Positions 50,710-59,412 are shown, numbered from the stretch's first letter. The stretch: 64,000 nucleotides of DNA from Desulfobulbus elongatus DSM 2908 (GCF_000621145.1 NZ_JHZB01000014.1:1-64000); one strand, 5' to 3'. Notes: generated by a model from the letters alone, not told the origin. Numbers and translations: made by a program.

Positions 50710-51507
50710 TTATCTGGTCCGGCGGCGAATACCGGCCAGGCCGATCAGGCCGGAACCGAGCAGCAGCGCGGTACCCGGTTCGGGAACGGGGGTAAACGCA
50801 CCTTCGATGACGTCGTTGCCGCACTCCATGGTCCAATGAAGGCCGAGAGCGGTGCCATCCCATCCTGCATCCATTAAATCTGTCAAGCTCATGGTGATAA
50901 CAAGGGCATAGTACTTGTTATCATTATCCTGCAGGTACTCCCAGGTACCAGCACCGAGGGAAGTGGCACTATTGGTTGAAACATTGTACCATGCTTCCTG
51001 TTCGGACCGGGATATTCCATATACAATGGAGCCACCGTCACCAACAGAATACAAGTTTGCATTGCCACTTGTATTTGCATTCTCAATCCCGCTCAGAGAA
51101 AGAACCAATTCCCAATCTTCTCCTGTGTTTTTACCGTCTGCTCCATAATTGGACTCGCTGGCATCAGGATTCCAGCCGTCGGTACTCAAGAAAAGATCGC
51201 CCGGGGCATAGCTTGATGACCTATTGAGCCAATTGTTGAAGTACTCATCTGAATAAATGGTTACTACCAGGTTGCCACCCGAAGTAACAACATCCATTCC
51301 GGTTATATTGTAACCAGCCCCCCATACGTCACCGCTTGTTGCAGGTGACGTCTTAGTCTGACCATCATTAGTGATGAGGTTTTTATCCTTATCACTCAAC
51401 CCCGCGCCCCAAAATGTATCCTCGATATAGGCCGCTTGCGCGTTGGAAGCTGCAAGAACCGCAGTTGAAAGAATAGTTAGCGCAATCAATCGCAAGTTCT
51501 TATTCAT
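50710..51507 (-). CDS. PEP-CTERM-sorted exported protein
   Basis: 265 residues: a signal peptide (MNKNLRLIALTILSTAVLAASNAQA) and a mature domain of likely beta structure rich in Gly, Asn and Asp. The C-terminal sorting signal is VPEPGTALLLGSGLIGLAGIRRRTR: the PEP motif, a membrane helix and a basic tail. Exosortase systems recognise this signal and anchor or release the protein outside the cell, often with exopolysaccharide. No exosortase is in the window. The ATG at 51507 is chosen because AAGGAG is 8 bases upstream; an ATG at 51513 is too close. The base composition is less GC-rich than most neighbours. Confidence 0.85.
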   Translation of the reverse strand: MNKNLRLIALTILSTAVLAASNAQAAYIEDTFWGAGLSDKDKNLITNDGQTKTSPATSGDVWGAGYNITGMDVVTSGGNLVVTIYSDEYFNNWLNRSSSYAPGDLFLSTDGWNPDASESNYGADGKNTGEDWELVLSLSGIENANTSGNANLYSVGDGGSIVYGISRSEQEAWYNVSTNSATSLGAGTWEYLQDNDNKYYALVITMSLTDLMDAGWDGTALGLHWTMECGNDVIEGAFTPVPEPGTALLLGSGLIGLAGIRRRTR

Positions 51508-51598
51508 AATCATTTCTCCTTTTCTAAAAGAAGTTATCTGCAGAAGGCCGAAACAGCACCGTTGGATTCTCAGGGTGCGATATGGTTGTTTGATTAAA

Positions 51599-51614
51599 TG
51601 CATAACTGTATGCA
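51599..51614. promoter_or_regulatory. Inverted repeat upstream of the PEP-CTERM gene
   Basis: TGCATAACTGTATGCA: 6-bp arms with a 4-base centre, about 92 bases upstream of the gene's ATG. The core ATAACTG also occurs in the inverted repeat before the tolC-like gene. Confidence 0.35.
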
Positions 51615-51881
51615 CAAGGCGAGCCTGTTTTGATAGCTGTATTTTTCTTCGTTTTATTTCAATATGTTGTTTGCTGTTGTTTGCCAGGAATGGCGATCTT
51701 CTGAAAAAGTTCGTCGTCTCTTTTTTCGATTCTTTCAGCTTCCCGGATTGATCGCTCTGGAATCGTCCGAATTTTCGGAAAAGCATGTCCAGGGCGTTTG
51801 ATTATCCGGAAAACCGAAGCCGAGGCAATCAGCTCGTCTCCATACAGCGATAACATAACCGACCAGAAAAAACACGCAATA

Positions 51882-51893
51882 GTACCTTGGTAC
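51882..51893. promoter_or_regulatory. Inverted repeat upstream of the adhesin gene
   Basis: GTACCTTGGTAC: 5-bp arms around TT, about 82 bases before the adhesin ATG. A dyad of this kind could bind a LuxR-type dimer such as the regulator encoded at 54773, but that is speculation. Confidence 0.3.
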
Positions 51894-51975
51894 AATGGCA
51901 GTGTCTTTTTTTCTGGTTTACAGTATGCAAAATTATCGGGCGGAATTTTTCCCTCATTACTCAAAGGATGATCGC

Positions 51976-54696
51976 ATGGCTCCAGTGAACAACCATCCCA
52001 TTGGCAAGGTCTTTATCGTTTATGGCACAGTCAAGGCCGTTTCCCCCGCCGGCGTTGAACGTATCCTGACCCCGAACAGCCCCATATATGCCCACGAGCG
52101 GATCGTTACCGGTCCCGACGGTAGCATTTCCGTTGCCTTGACCGATCAGCAGGGGCATCTCGATTTGGGGCGAATGTCCGATGTGCTGTTGGACGGTGAT
52201 GTCTATGGTGCCGGTGGGCACGAAGGGACCACGGATGCCGTCGCCCAGGTTGAGGATATCCAGGCTGCGTTGCAGGATGAAAATTTCGATCCCACCACCG
52301 ATTTGCCCGCGACCGCGGCTGGCGCCGGTGTCTCCGGGGCGGGAGCTGGTGCGAGAGGCGGCGGCCGGCAGGTTGTGATCTTCTCCGCCGATCAGATGGA
52401 AGTGCTGCCCGATTCCGGTGCGGAAACCAGAGGCGTCTCGCTCAACTTTCTCGATCCTCCCCCTGGGGGAAATCCTGAAGAAGAGATTGCATCCGCACTT
52501 AATGACAACCCCACATTTCTTTTGAGCCCTGCGGTTGCCACCGTACAAGAAGATGCCTTGGGAACATCCTATGGCGATCCCGATAGCGATGCCACCATCG
52601 GTAATCCGGCCGATGTAGTCAATCCGACGGATATTCAGACCCTTGATCTCGCCAAACTGGTCACCGTTGATTTCGGCAACGATGGTCCTGGCTCCATCAG
52701 CTTCAGCGTCATTGATCCCGGTGGCGCCGTTGCGACAGGTTTGACCTCCGGCGGGCAGCAGATTTATTACATTCTGAATCAGAGCACCGGCGAGATTGAG
52801 GGCCGGGCCGGAGATTCAGCGGAAAGCGCTATTCGTGTGGTTTTCACGGTGAGCGTTGGCAGCAACGGTCAGGTTGTCTTCAATTTGGATGACAGGTTGG
52901 ATCATCTGGGTGACCATGGCACAAATCTGCCGATCACTGATCTGGGGCAATATATTCAGGTGGTGGCTACTGACAGTGGCGGTGACACGACCGCGTCAAC
53001 CTTCGCGGGCTTGGTGACGATCAATGTGATTGACGACGTGCCGGTTTTGATAACGACTTCTGACAGAATAACCGTTGACGAGGACGGATTGGCGGGAGCG
53101 AATGCGGATGCCGGCCGTGCTGGAGAAGTAAGCGGAACCGGCTTGGCAACGGCCACGGGGAACTTGGCGGACAACTTTAATTTTGGCGCTGATGGAGCAG
53201 CGGCACAGGCCATTTACAGCGTGAACGGAATAATGGCGAATGCATTGGGTCACATAGTGCTTGCAACATCAATTTACACACTGGATGTAACGGCGGCAAC
53301 GGGGGCATATACCTTTACGCTGCACGAGAATTTGCTTCATGATTCCATCCAGGGAGAGAACCTTCAGGCATTGCTGGCAAATGGCGTGGAGCTGACAGTC
53401 GTGGCGCAGGATGCGGATGGGGATCAGGTGGCCGGAGCCATTACACTGAACGTGGACGTACTGGACGACGTGCCGGTTGCAAATGGCGCGCAACATGCCA
53501 TCCTGGTCAATGAGGCCGGCAATTCCGTCGACGGAGATCTCGGTTTTGCATTTGGAGCCGATGGCCCGGCTCAACATACATTTGCTTTGCAGCTGCTTGA
53601 CAAGGATGGCAACAGTCTTTCGGGATACGTAGTCGGGAACGATGGCATCCATCTGACATCGGGAGGAGAAAATCTTGTTTATGTTGATGATGGTGCTGGT
53701 GGTGTGAAGGCTGTTGTTGAAGGGACGGATCATGTTGTTTTCACGGTGAGTGTTGATCCTCATACCGGCACATATTCCGTGGCGTTAAGTAATGAGTACG
53801 CTCTTGACTCAACCCTTTCGAAGGATCTGTTTACTTCGGAAGGGAGCGATATCCCGCACCAAAGTGCAAGTTTCAATATCTCGGACGATCTTACGATCGT
53901 TGCCACAGCGCAATGGGTTGGGGGCGGAGGAGGCGTGCAAAGCATGGTCCAATGGGATGAGCACGGCATTGGGGTAAACAGCAATCCTTCATATGAATCT
54001 AATCAGATCAACTATGGTGAAGAGTTGACGCTGCAATTTCAGGATTCCCAGGGACATGCTCAATCGGTTAATGATTTCAGCTTTACTTTGTCCAACTTGG
54101 ATGGAGTTGATGGTAGATCAGGTTTCATCCCTGATGTGGCTTCCTACACCTTATACTACCAGGGGGCAGAGGTCTACACTGGTACGGTGGAGGGTAAGGA
54201 AGGTGGCAATGGAATTGTGACCGTAAACCTTCATGATGTAACCGATGTGACCTTTGACACGATTGTTTTTGGCGTTGACGGGGATAAAGGAAGTTATCAG
54301 ATACAGTCAGTCACGGTAGGTAATGTTGACCATGCCGTCACATACGATGTGGTGGCCACCGATGGCGATGGAGATACCGCTTCAACGACTTTCGATGTCA
54401 CCTTTGATGCCGATGGCAATATTCATGGTTCTGATGCGAACGAGGTCATTGCCGGTGGGGCGGGAGCTGACAACATTGATGGCGGTGGAGGTGATGATGT
54501 GATCTACGGGCAGGGCGGGGATGACGTAATCCGCGGCGGTGACGGCGACGACAAGATCGACGGCGGCGCGGGACACGATCATATCACCGGCGGTGCGGGT
54601 GCCGACACCTTCATCGACTTGGAAGCGGGGGCCGGGGAAGTACACGACCAGACACCGCTGGACCACCTTGTCGGTTCCATAGGGCAGCATCCTTGA
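51976..54696 (+). CDS. lapA: LapA-type RTX adhesin with LapG-cleavable retention module
   Basis: 906 residues secreted by the type I system encoded alongside. Residues 1-~110 are a LapA/BapA-like retention module (KVFIVYGTVKAVSPAGVERIL, then GHLDLGRMSDVLLDGDVYG). It is followed by PATAAGAG, with TAAG at 113-116 (52312-52323), the type of di-alanine site that LapG proteases cut. A Gly/Ala linker comes next, then three or so Ig-like/T1SS-143 repeats, each carrying a DDVPV-type joint. A ligand-binding-like region covers about 620-800. RTX nonapeptides (GGxGxDxI) lie at about 826-878 for Ca2+ binding, and the C-terminal secretion signal ends ..LVGSIGQHP. There is no N-terminal signal peptide, as expected. 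It is far shorter than classical LapA (several thousand residues). The ATG at 51976 is chosen for AAAGGA upstream; an ATG at 51895 is the alternative. Confidence 0.9.
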   Translation: MAPVNNHPIGKVFIVYGTVKAVSPAGVERILTPNSPIYAHERIVTGPDGSISVALTDQQGHLDLGRMSDVLLDGDVYGAGGHEGTTDAVAQVEDIQAALQDENFDPTTDLPATAAGAGVSGAGAGARGGGRQVVIFSADQMEVLPDSGAETRGVSLNFLDPPPGGNPEEEIASALNDNPTFLLSPAVATVQEDALGTSYGDPDSDATIGNPADVVNPTDIQTLDLAKLVTVDFGNDGPGSISFSVIDPGGAVATGLTSGGQQIYYILNQSTGEIEGRAGDSAESAIRVVFTVSVGSNGQVVFNLDDRLDHLGDHGTNLPITDLGQYIQVVATDSGGDTTASTFAGLVTINVIDDVPVLITTSDRITVDEDGLAGANADAGRAGEVSGTGLATATGNLADNFNFGADGAAAQAIYSVNGIMANALGHIVLATSIYTLDVTAATGAYTFTLHENLLHDSIQGENLQALLANGVELTVVAQDADGDQVAGAITLNVDVLDDVPVANGAQHAILVNEAGNSVDGDLGFAFGADGPAQHTFALQLLDKDGNSLSGYVVGNDGIHLTSGGENLVYVDDGAGGVKAVVEGTDHVVFTVSVDPHTGTYSVALSNEYALDSTLSKDLFTSEGSDIPHQSASFNISDDLTIVATAQWVGGGGGVQSMVQWDEHGIGVNSNPSYESNQINYGEELTLQFQDSQGHAQSVNDFSFTLSNLDGVDGRSGFIPDVASYTLYYQGAEVYTGTVEGKEGGNGIVTVNLHDVTDVTFDTIVFGVDGDKGSYQIQSVTVGNVDHAVTYDVVATDGDGDTASTTFDVTFDADGNIHGSDANEVIAGGAGADNIDGGGGDDVIYGQGGDDVIRGGDGDDKIDGGAGHDHITGGAGADTFIDLEAGAGEVHDQTPLDHLVGSIGQHP

Positions 54697-54732
54697 TCCA
54701 GCCTGCCGCCCCGACGGCATGAGTGACGCTCC

Positions 54733-54773
54733 GGCCTGAACCAGGGTTTATTGACTGGTTCAGGCCGTTTCTT
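54733..54773 (+). terminator. Rho-independent terminator of the adhesin gene
   Basis: A 12-bp perfect stem (GGCCTGAACCAG with CTGGTTCAGGCC) and a 10-base loop, followed by GTTTCTTTATTT on the plus strand. It lies between the convergent adhesin and LuxR-type regulator genes and favours the plus direction. Confidence 0.8.
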
Positions 54774-55405
54774 TATTTGTTGAACAACAGCGCCAGCCCC
54801 AACCGGCCCCGGATGGACGCCTTGGCGTACACGGCGCCGAGATGGGCCTTGACCGTCCGTTCGGTGATCCCCAACCGCTCGGCGATTTCCAGATTGGACA
54901 ATCCCTCCGCCACCAGGCCGGCGATCTGATATTCCCGATCCGACAGATTGGCGAGCTGCCAATTCCGTTTGTTCTCCTCCGTGGCCTCTTTTTCCGGCAG
55001 CGTGGCCGGCGCGGACTCGGCGATCAACCGCTGCATCAGTTGCTGGTTGATCCAGACCGAACCCGAGGCGACCACCCGCGCCGCCTCCCGCAGCCGTTCC
55101 GGGTTGATGTAGCTGTTGGCATAGCCGACCACCCCCAGGCGGAGAAAGATCAGGCCCTCGGCCTCGTCCGGCCGGTCGGACAGGATGACCAGCTTGCAGG
55201 CCGGCTGCCGTTCGCGGATGTAGGCGACGATCTCCTGGTCGACCAGAAGGCGGTGGACGAACAGCAGGTCGAAGGAAATATGCTGGCCGACCAGGATACG
55301 CAGATCCTGCAGGGTGCTGGCCTGGTAGGTGCGAAAGAGCGAACCGAGGGCGGCGGACCAGCGCTCCCGCAGGCCGGTGTTGCCGCAGCAGAGGATCAGG
55401 TTCAT
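54773..55405 (-). CDS. LuxR-type DNA-binding regulator with a degenerate receiver domain
   Basis: 210 residues. The C-terminal ~60 form a GerE/LuxR helix-turn-helix (LSDREYQIAGLVAEGLSNLEIAERLGITERTVKAHL). The N-terminal half has receiver-like strands, but the acidic pair after the first strand is absent (LILCCGN). The phospho-acceptor position holds His51 (FDLLFVH) instead of Asp. It is therefore probably not controlled by phosphorylation and may sense a ligand or partner, as VpsT/CsgD-type regulators do. Its start is 1 base after the membrane-fusion gene's stop, so it is the third gene of the secretion operon and the likely local regulator of the adhesin. Confidence 0.82.
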   Translation of the reverse strand: MNLILCCGNTGLRERWSAALGSLFRTYQASTLQDLRILVGQHISFDLLFVHRLLVDQEIVAYIRERQPACKLVILSDRPDEAEGLIFLRLGVVGYANSYINPERLREAARVVASGSVWINQQLMQRLIAESAPATLPEKEATEENKRNWQLANLSDREYQIAGLVAEGLSNLEIAERLGITERTVKAHLGAVYAKASIRGRLGLALLFNK

Positions 55406-55406
55406 C

Positions 55407-56780
55407 TCACCGCTCCCGCAGTGCCGTGTACTTGGCGCGCAGCACGGGCTTGAGCAGGTAGGAGAGGATGCTCTTCTTCCCGGTGAGGATATCCACCGAG
55501 ACGACCATGCCGGGAATGATCGGCAGCGGTTTGTCCTTGCCGCCCAGGTAGTTCTGTTTGGTGCGCAGCCGGACCAGGTAGAAATCGTTGCCCTGCTTAT
55601 CGGTGATGGAATCGGCGCTGATGTGCTCCAGATTCGCCTCCAGGCCGCCGTAGATGGTGAAGTCGTAGGCGGTGAACTTGACCATGGCGTGTTGGTTGGG
55701 CCGGAGAAAGGCGATGTCGGCCGGTTTGATCCGGGCCTCCACCAGCAGGGTGTCCTCCAACGGAACGATTTCGATCAGGTCCATGCCCGGCTGGATGGTG
55801 CCGCCCACGGTGTTGACCTTGATCTGGTTGATGGTGCCACGGACCGGCGACCGGACGGCGGTGCGCTGCAGGCGGTCCATCAGGGCCTCGGCGGAGGCGC
55901 TGATGGACTCGAGCTTGGCGTAGGCCTCGTTCAGATCGGCCCGCGCCGCATTGAAAAACACGAGCTGCTCGTTCTCCATGGCCTTCCTGGCCTCGGCGAT
56001 CTTCGACTCCACCTTGGGGATCGCGATCCGGGTGGCTTCGATGTCGCCGCTCATCGCACTGTATTGGCGTTGCAGCCGCAGCACCTCGACTTCGGAGACC
56101 GCGCCCTGGGAAACCAGCGGTTTGGTCATGGCCAGCTCCCGTTGCAGCAGCCCGGCGGTGCGGCCCAGTTCGTCCAGCTTGGAGCGCAGTTCGGCCAGCT
56201 CCTGCTTGCGCTGGTTCCACTGTTCCTGCAGGATCTGCAGCTTGGCGGCCAGTTGTTCTTTCCGTGAATCGTACAGTTTTTGCTCGCGGCTGCCGATCTC
56301 CGGCTTTTCCTTGACCACCTCCTCGGGCACGGCAAACGGCCGGTCCTGGGTTTCGGCCTCCAGCCGGGCGATCTGGGCCTTGAGCGCCAGGTAGTTGACC
56401 CGGCTTTCCTGGTAGGGGGCCGAGAATCTGGTCTTGTCGATTTCGAGCAGCAACTGGTCCTTGTCGACGACGTCGCCGACATGGACCAGCAGTTTGGCGA
56501 GAATGCCGCCCTCCAGGTTCTGCACCACCTGGATCTGCTGGGACGGGATGACCTTGCCGTCGCCCCTGGTCACCTCGTCGATCTGGGAAAAGGCGGCCCA
56601 GACAAGGAAAAACAGGAAAAAAAGGCCGGTCAGCCAGACGATCAGCCGGCCGCCGCGGGGATTCTGCAGCAGCAGTGTCGACCGGATGTCGGTGGCCAGG
56701 TCCGGATCGGCTGCCGGCAGACGGCCAAAGAGGCCGGAAGAGGCCGGGGGCTGCTCGTTTTTCGGTTGCTGTTCGCTCAT
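55407..56780 (-). CDS. lapC: Type I secretion membrane-fusion protein (HlyD/LapC family)
   Basis: 457 residues. A short cytoplasmic N-terminus is followed by a membrane helix at about 48-66 (IVWLTGLFFLFFLVWAAF). The barrel/lipoyl halves (GDGKVIPSQQIQVVQNLEGGILAKLLVHVGDVV at about 72-105 and the return near 305) flank a long alpha-hairpin with heptads (about 150-300). The C-terminal part (GLEANLEHISADSITDKQGNDFYLVRLRTKQNYLG) is the conserved HlyD end. It links the ABC transporter to the TolC-type pore. It starts 12 bases after the ABC gene stops. Confidence 0.92.
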   Translation of the reverse strand: MSEQQPKNEQPPASSGLFGRLPAADPDLATDIRSTLLLQNPRGGRLIVWLTGLFFLFFLVWAAFSQIDEVTRGDGKVIPSQQIQVVQNLEGGILAKLLVHVGDVVDKDQLLLEIDKTRFSAPYQESRVNYLALKAQIARLEAETQDRPFAVPEEVVKEKPEIGSREQKLYDSRKEQLAAKLQILQEQWNQRKQELAELRSKLDELGRTAGLLQRELAMTKPLVSQGAVSEVEVLRLQRQYSAMSGDIEATRIAIPKVESKIAEARKAMENEQLVFFNAARADLNEAYAKLESISASAEALMDRLQRTAVRSPVRGTINQIKVNTVGGTIQPGMDLIEIVPLEDTLLVEARIKPADIAFLRPNQHAMVKFTAYDFTIYGGLEANLEHISADSITDKQGNDFYLVRLRTKQNYLGGKDKPLPIIPGMVVSVDILTGKKSILSYLLKPVLRAKYTALRER

Positions 56781-56792
56781 GTTGGTCTGTGC

Positions 56793-58964
56793 CTAGAGGT
56801 GAATCTGCCCGCTTCTCATGGCGGTCATGACCTGTTCGCGGGGGCCGTCGGCCACCACCGCGCCGTTGTCGATGAGGACGATCCGGTCGACCAGGTCGAG
56901 CAGCGAGCCGCGATGGGTGATCAGGATCAGGGTCTTGCCCGGCAGCAACTGGCCGAGGTGCTGCTTGAGCCGCGTTTCGCTGCGGTTGTCCATGGAACTG
57001 CTCGGCTCGTCGAAGACCAGGATGGGCGGGTCGTGCAACAGGGCCCGGGCGATGGCGACGCTCTGCCGCTGGCCGCCCGAAAGGCCGCGGCCCTGCTCGC
57101 CGATCTCCAGGTCGAAGCCCTTGGCGTGCCTGCCGACGAATTCGCTGACCCCGGAAAGCCGGGCGGCCCGGAGAATGCGGTCATCCTCCACCTCCGGCGA
57201 GCCGAGGATGATGTTGTCCCGGATGGTGCCGCGGAACAGGGTGATGTCCTGGGGCACATAGCCGATGAAGCGGCGCAGTTCGGCCGGGTCGATCTGGCGG
57301 ATGTCGGTGTCATCGAGGGTCACCATGCCGGCGGTCGGCTCGTAGAGGCCGAGCAGCAGTTTGCCCAGGGTGGTCTTGCCCGAACCGATGGGCCCGATGA
57401 TCGCCACCCGCTCGCCGGGCTCGATGGCCAGGGAGATATGGGCCAGCGCCAGCCCCGTCTGTTCGGGATATTGGAAATCGACCTGCTCGAAGGCGATCCT
57501 GCCCCGGCAGGCGCCGCGCAGCAGAAAGGTCCGGTCCGGCGGCCGTTCCACCGGCAGCTCCATGACGGCGTTCAGTTCCGCCAGGGCGGCCTTGGCCTGG
57601 TGGTAACGGGTGGCGAGGTTGACGACCTGGGACATCGGCACGATGGCCTGGCGGGAGAGGATGAGCAGGGCGATGATGCCGCCCTGGGTCAGTTCGCCGG
57701 CCGCGATCCGGTACACGCCGGCGATCACGGTCGTCACCGTGGCCAGGTTCATGACGAAGTCGGCGAAGTGGGCCACCGAGGAGGAAAAGAGCCGGGAGCG
57801 GCTGCTCCAGGTGGCGATGTGGCTGACCGTTTCCTCCCAGGCGCGCTGGATCTGGCTTTCCGCGCCCAGCATCTTGACGGTTTCGATGCCGGCCAGCCCC
57901 TCGACCAGGATCGAATTCTTCTGGACGGATGCCTGCAGGGACTGTCCCACCGCATGCTTGAGCGGCGCTTGCACGGCAAGGGCGAACAGTCCCATCAGGA
58001 GCACGGCGCTCAGATGGATGAGCACGATCGGCCCGCCCAGGTACCAGATGGCGACCAGACCCAGGACCATGAAGGGCAGGTCGATGAGGGCGGTGATCGA
58101 AAACGAGGTGATGAAATCGCGGATCGACTCGAAGTGCTGCAATTTCCTGGAGAAGGCGCCCACCGATTTCGGCCGCACTTCGAGCCGCAGGCCCAGCACC
58201 TGTTCCAGCAGGGTGGCCGACACCTGCAAGTTCGTCTTCTTGCCGGCCTCGTCGATGAAATAACCGCGCAGCCCCCGCAGAATCAGGTTGAAGACATAGA
58301 CCACCCCGATGCCGATGCCGAGCACCCACAGTGTCTCGAAGGCCAGGTTGGGGATGACCCGGTCATAGACGTTCATGGTGAAGAAGGGGCTCGCCAGGCC
58401 GAAGATGTTGATCAGCAGCGAGGCGAGGAGCACATCCCGGTAGATCCGCCAGGACGAGAAGAGGGCGCCCCAGAACCAGTGGCCGTCCCTGGCGAGGGGG
58501 CGCTGGTCGAGCTGCCGGTCCTTCCGGAATTTGGGCCGGACGAAAAAGGCGAAGCCGCTGTACTTGCGTTCGAGCGCCTCCAGGGAGAGTTCGGTGTCGC
58601 CGAGCCCCGTTTCCGGCAGGACAACGGTGGCCCGTTGCGCTTGGTGATCGATGTTTGCCAGCAGGCACGCCTGGCCGCCGTCGAGCAGGAGCACTGTCGG
58701 CAGCTCAAGGTCCGACATCTGGGCGAGGGGACGCTTGAGCAGCCGGGTGATCAGGCCGGCCCTGTCCGCCGCGCGGCCGAAGAGTTCCACGGTGAGACGG
58801 TTGTCCACCAGGGGCAGGCCGGCGCGCAGGCCGGTCCGGGAGACCGGCAGGTTGTACAGCCTGCCGAGCTGGAGCAGACAGTCGGTGAGGGGGTCGTCGA
58901 CGGAGTCCGGGCCGGGGTTCAGGCGCCAGGCCTCGTCGTGCTGGGGGCGTTCGGTTGCATTCAT
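56793..58964 (-). CDS. lapB: Type I secretion ABC transporter (LapB-like)
   Basis: About 723 residues: an N-terminal C39-peptidase-like domain (to ~130), a six-helix transmembrane domain (~150-450) and a nucleotide-binding domain. Walker A is GPIGSGKTTLGK near residue 523, the signature GLSGGQRQ near 626, and the Walker B region is ILVFDEPSSSMDN. The adhesin carries no double-glycine leader, so the C39-like domain is expected to dock substrate rather than cleave. The ATG at 58964 is preferred over a TTG at 58997, because the predicted promoter at 59006-59034 would leave almost no leader for the TTG. First gene of the operon ABC-HlyD-LuxR. Confidence 0.92.
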   Translation of the reverse strand: MNATERPQHDEAWRLNPGPDSVDDPLTDCLLQLGRLYNLPVSRTGLRAGLPLVDNRLTVELFGRAADRAGLITRLLKRPLAQMSDLELPTVLLLDGGQACLLANIDHQAQRATVVLPETGLGDTELSLEALERKYSGFAFFVRPKFRKDRQLDQRPLARDGHWFWGALFSSWRIYRDVLLASLLINIFGLASPFFTMNVYDRVIPNLAFETLWVLGIGIGVVYVFNLILRGLRGYFIDEAGKKTNLQVSATLLEQVLGLRLEVRPKSVGAFSRKLQHFESIRDFITSFSITALIDLPFMVLGLVAIWYLGGPIVLIHLSAVLLMGLFALAVQAPLKHAVGQSLQASVQKNSILVEGLAGIETVKMLGAESQIQRAWEETVSHIATWSSRSRLFSSSVAHFADFVMNLATVTTVIAGVYRIAAGELTQGGIIALLILSRQAIVPMSQVVNLATRYHQAKAALAELNAVMELPVERPPDRTFLLRGACRGRIAFEQVDFQYPEQTGLALAHISLAIEPGERVAIIGPIGSGKTTLGKLLLGLYEPTAGMVTLDDTDIRQIDPAELRRFIGYVPQDITLFRGTIRDNIILGSPEVEDDRILRAARLSGVSEFVGRHAKGFDLEIGEQGRGLSGGQRQSVAIARALLHDPPILVFDEPSSSMDNRSETRLKQHLGQLLPGKTLILITHRGSLLDLVDRIVLIDNGAVVADGPREQVMTAMRSGQIHL

Positions 58965-59005
58965 GCGGGGTGCACAGTCCGGTTGTGGAGCGATCAATGC
59001 CTGTG

Positions 59006-59034
59006 GTATGATGACTTGAGCATAACAAAATCAA
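59006..59034 (-). promoter_or_regulatory. Predicted promoter of the type I secretion operon
   Basis: On the minus strand TTGATT (59034-59029) and TCATAC (59011-59006) are 17 bases apart, each matching the sigma70 consensus at 4/6 positions. Transcription would start near 58999. Confidence 0.4.
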
Positions 59035-59065
59035 GTGAAACAAGACGTTCAGCGGAGCAGCCACA

Positions 59066-59398
59066 ATGTTGTATATCGAACGGGACGCCCAGGGGGCCAT
59101 TGCCGCCATCCGCAGGGGCGGAGAGAAAGAACCGGGGCGCGAGCCCGCCTCCCTGCTCGACGCGGAGGTCCTGGCCTTTCTCAAGGCCGGCGGCGAACTG
59201 GAAACGCTGACCCATCTGCTGATGTCCTCGGACGCCTCGATGGTGCGGGTGCTCGAGGACCTGATCGATCTGCTGATCGCCAAGAAGCTGATCCTGATCA
59301 CCGAACTGCCGCCCGAGGCGCGGGAAAAGATTCTCAGCCGCAAACAGATCCGCGCCCAGATGGCCGGCGACCAACTGATGGTCGACGACATCCTCTGA
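59066..59398 (+). CDS. Small conserved-type protein (family sometimes labelled tryptophan synthase beta-like)
   Basis: 110 residues, soluble and acidic, beginning MLYIERDAQGAIAAIRRGG. A helical core (LETLTHLLMSSDASMVRVLEDLIDLLIAKKLILITELPPEAREKILSRK) follows. It resembles short proteins of about this length in gamma-proteobacteria that carry the misleading label above, although they have no tryptophan synthase features; that resemblance is from memory. It sits alone on the plus strand between the secretion operon and lapD, which makes a role connected with the adhesin system worth considering. The gene starts about 30 bases from the divergent operon promoter. Confidence 0.65.
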   Translation: MLYIERDAQGAIAAIRRGGEKEPGREPASLLDAEVLAFLKAGGELETLTHLLMSSDASMVRVLEDLIDLLIAKKLILITELPPEAREKILSRKQIRAQMAGDQLMVDDIL

Positions 59399-59412
59399 CC
59401 GTCTTTTCCCCC

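Larger units (their letters stand above)
51508..51975. other. Divergent control region between the PEP-CTERM gene and the adhesin gene
   Basis: About 470 bases, less GC-rich than the surroundings. It contains two inverted repeats (51599-51614 and 51882-51893, listed separately). I could not find a good sigma70 promoter for the adhesin or a c-di-GMP riboswitch, so adhesin transcription may need an activator or alternative sigma factor. Confidence 0.5.

Noticed and set aside
51508-51975. c-di-GMP riboswitch in the adhesin leader
   Set aside because: Looked for the GEMM-type conserved segments because of the c-di-GMP theme; none were found on either strand.
54454-54610. Tandem DNA repeat
   Set aside because: The repetition reflects the RTX calcium-binding nonapeptides of the adhesin, not an independent DNA repeat.
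58965-58997. TTG start adding 11 residues to the ABC transporter
   Set aside because: The predicted promoter would start transcription almost at the TTG, and the extra residues are not typical of the family; the ATG at 58964 is preferred though not proven.
56280-59210. 976-codon open frame antisense to the HlyD and ABC genes
   Set aside because: Long stop-free frames are expected opposite GC-rich genes. The translation is low-complexity (Gly/Gln/Asp-rich) with no domain, and the sense genes are unmistakable.
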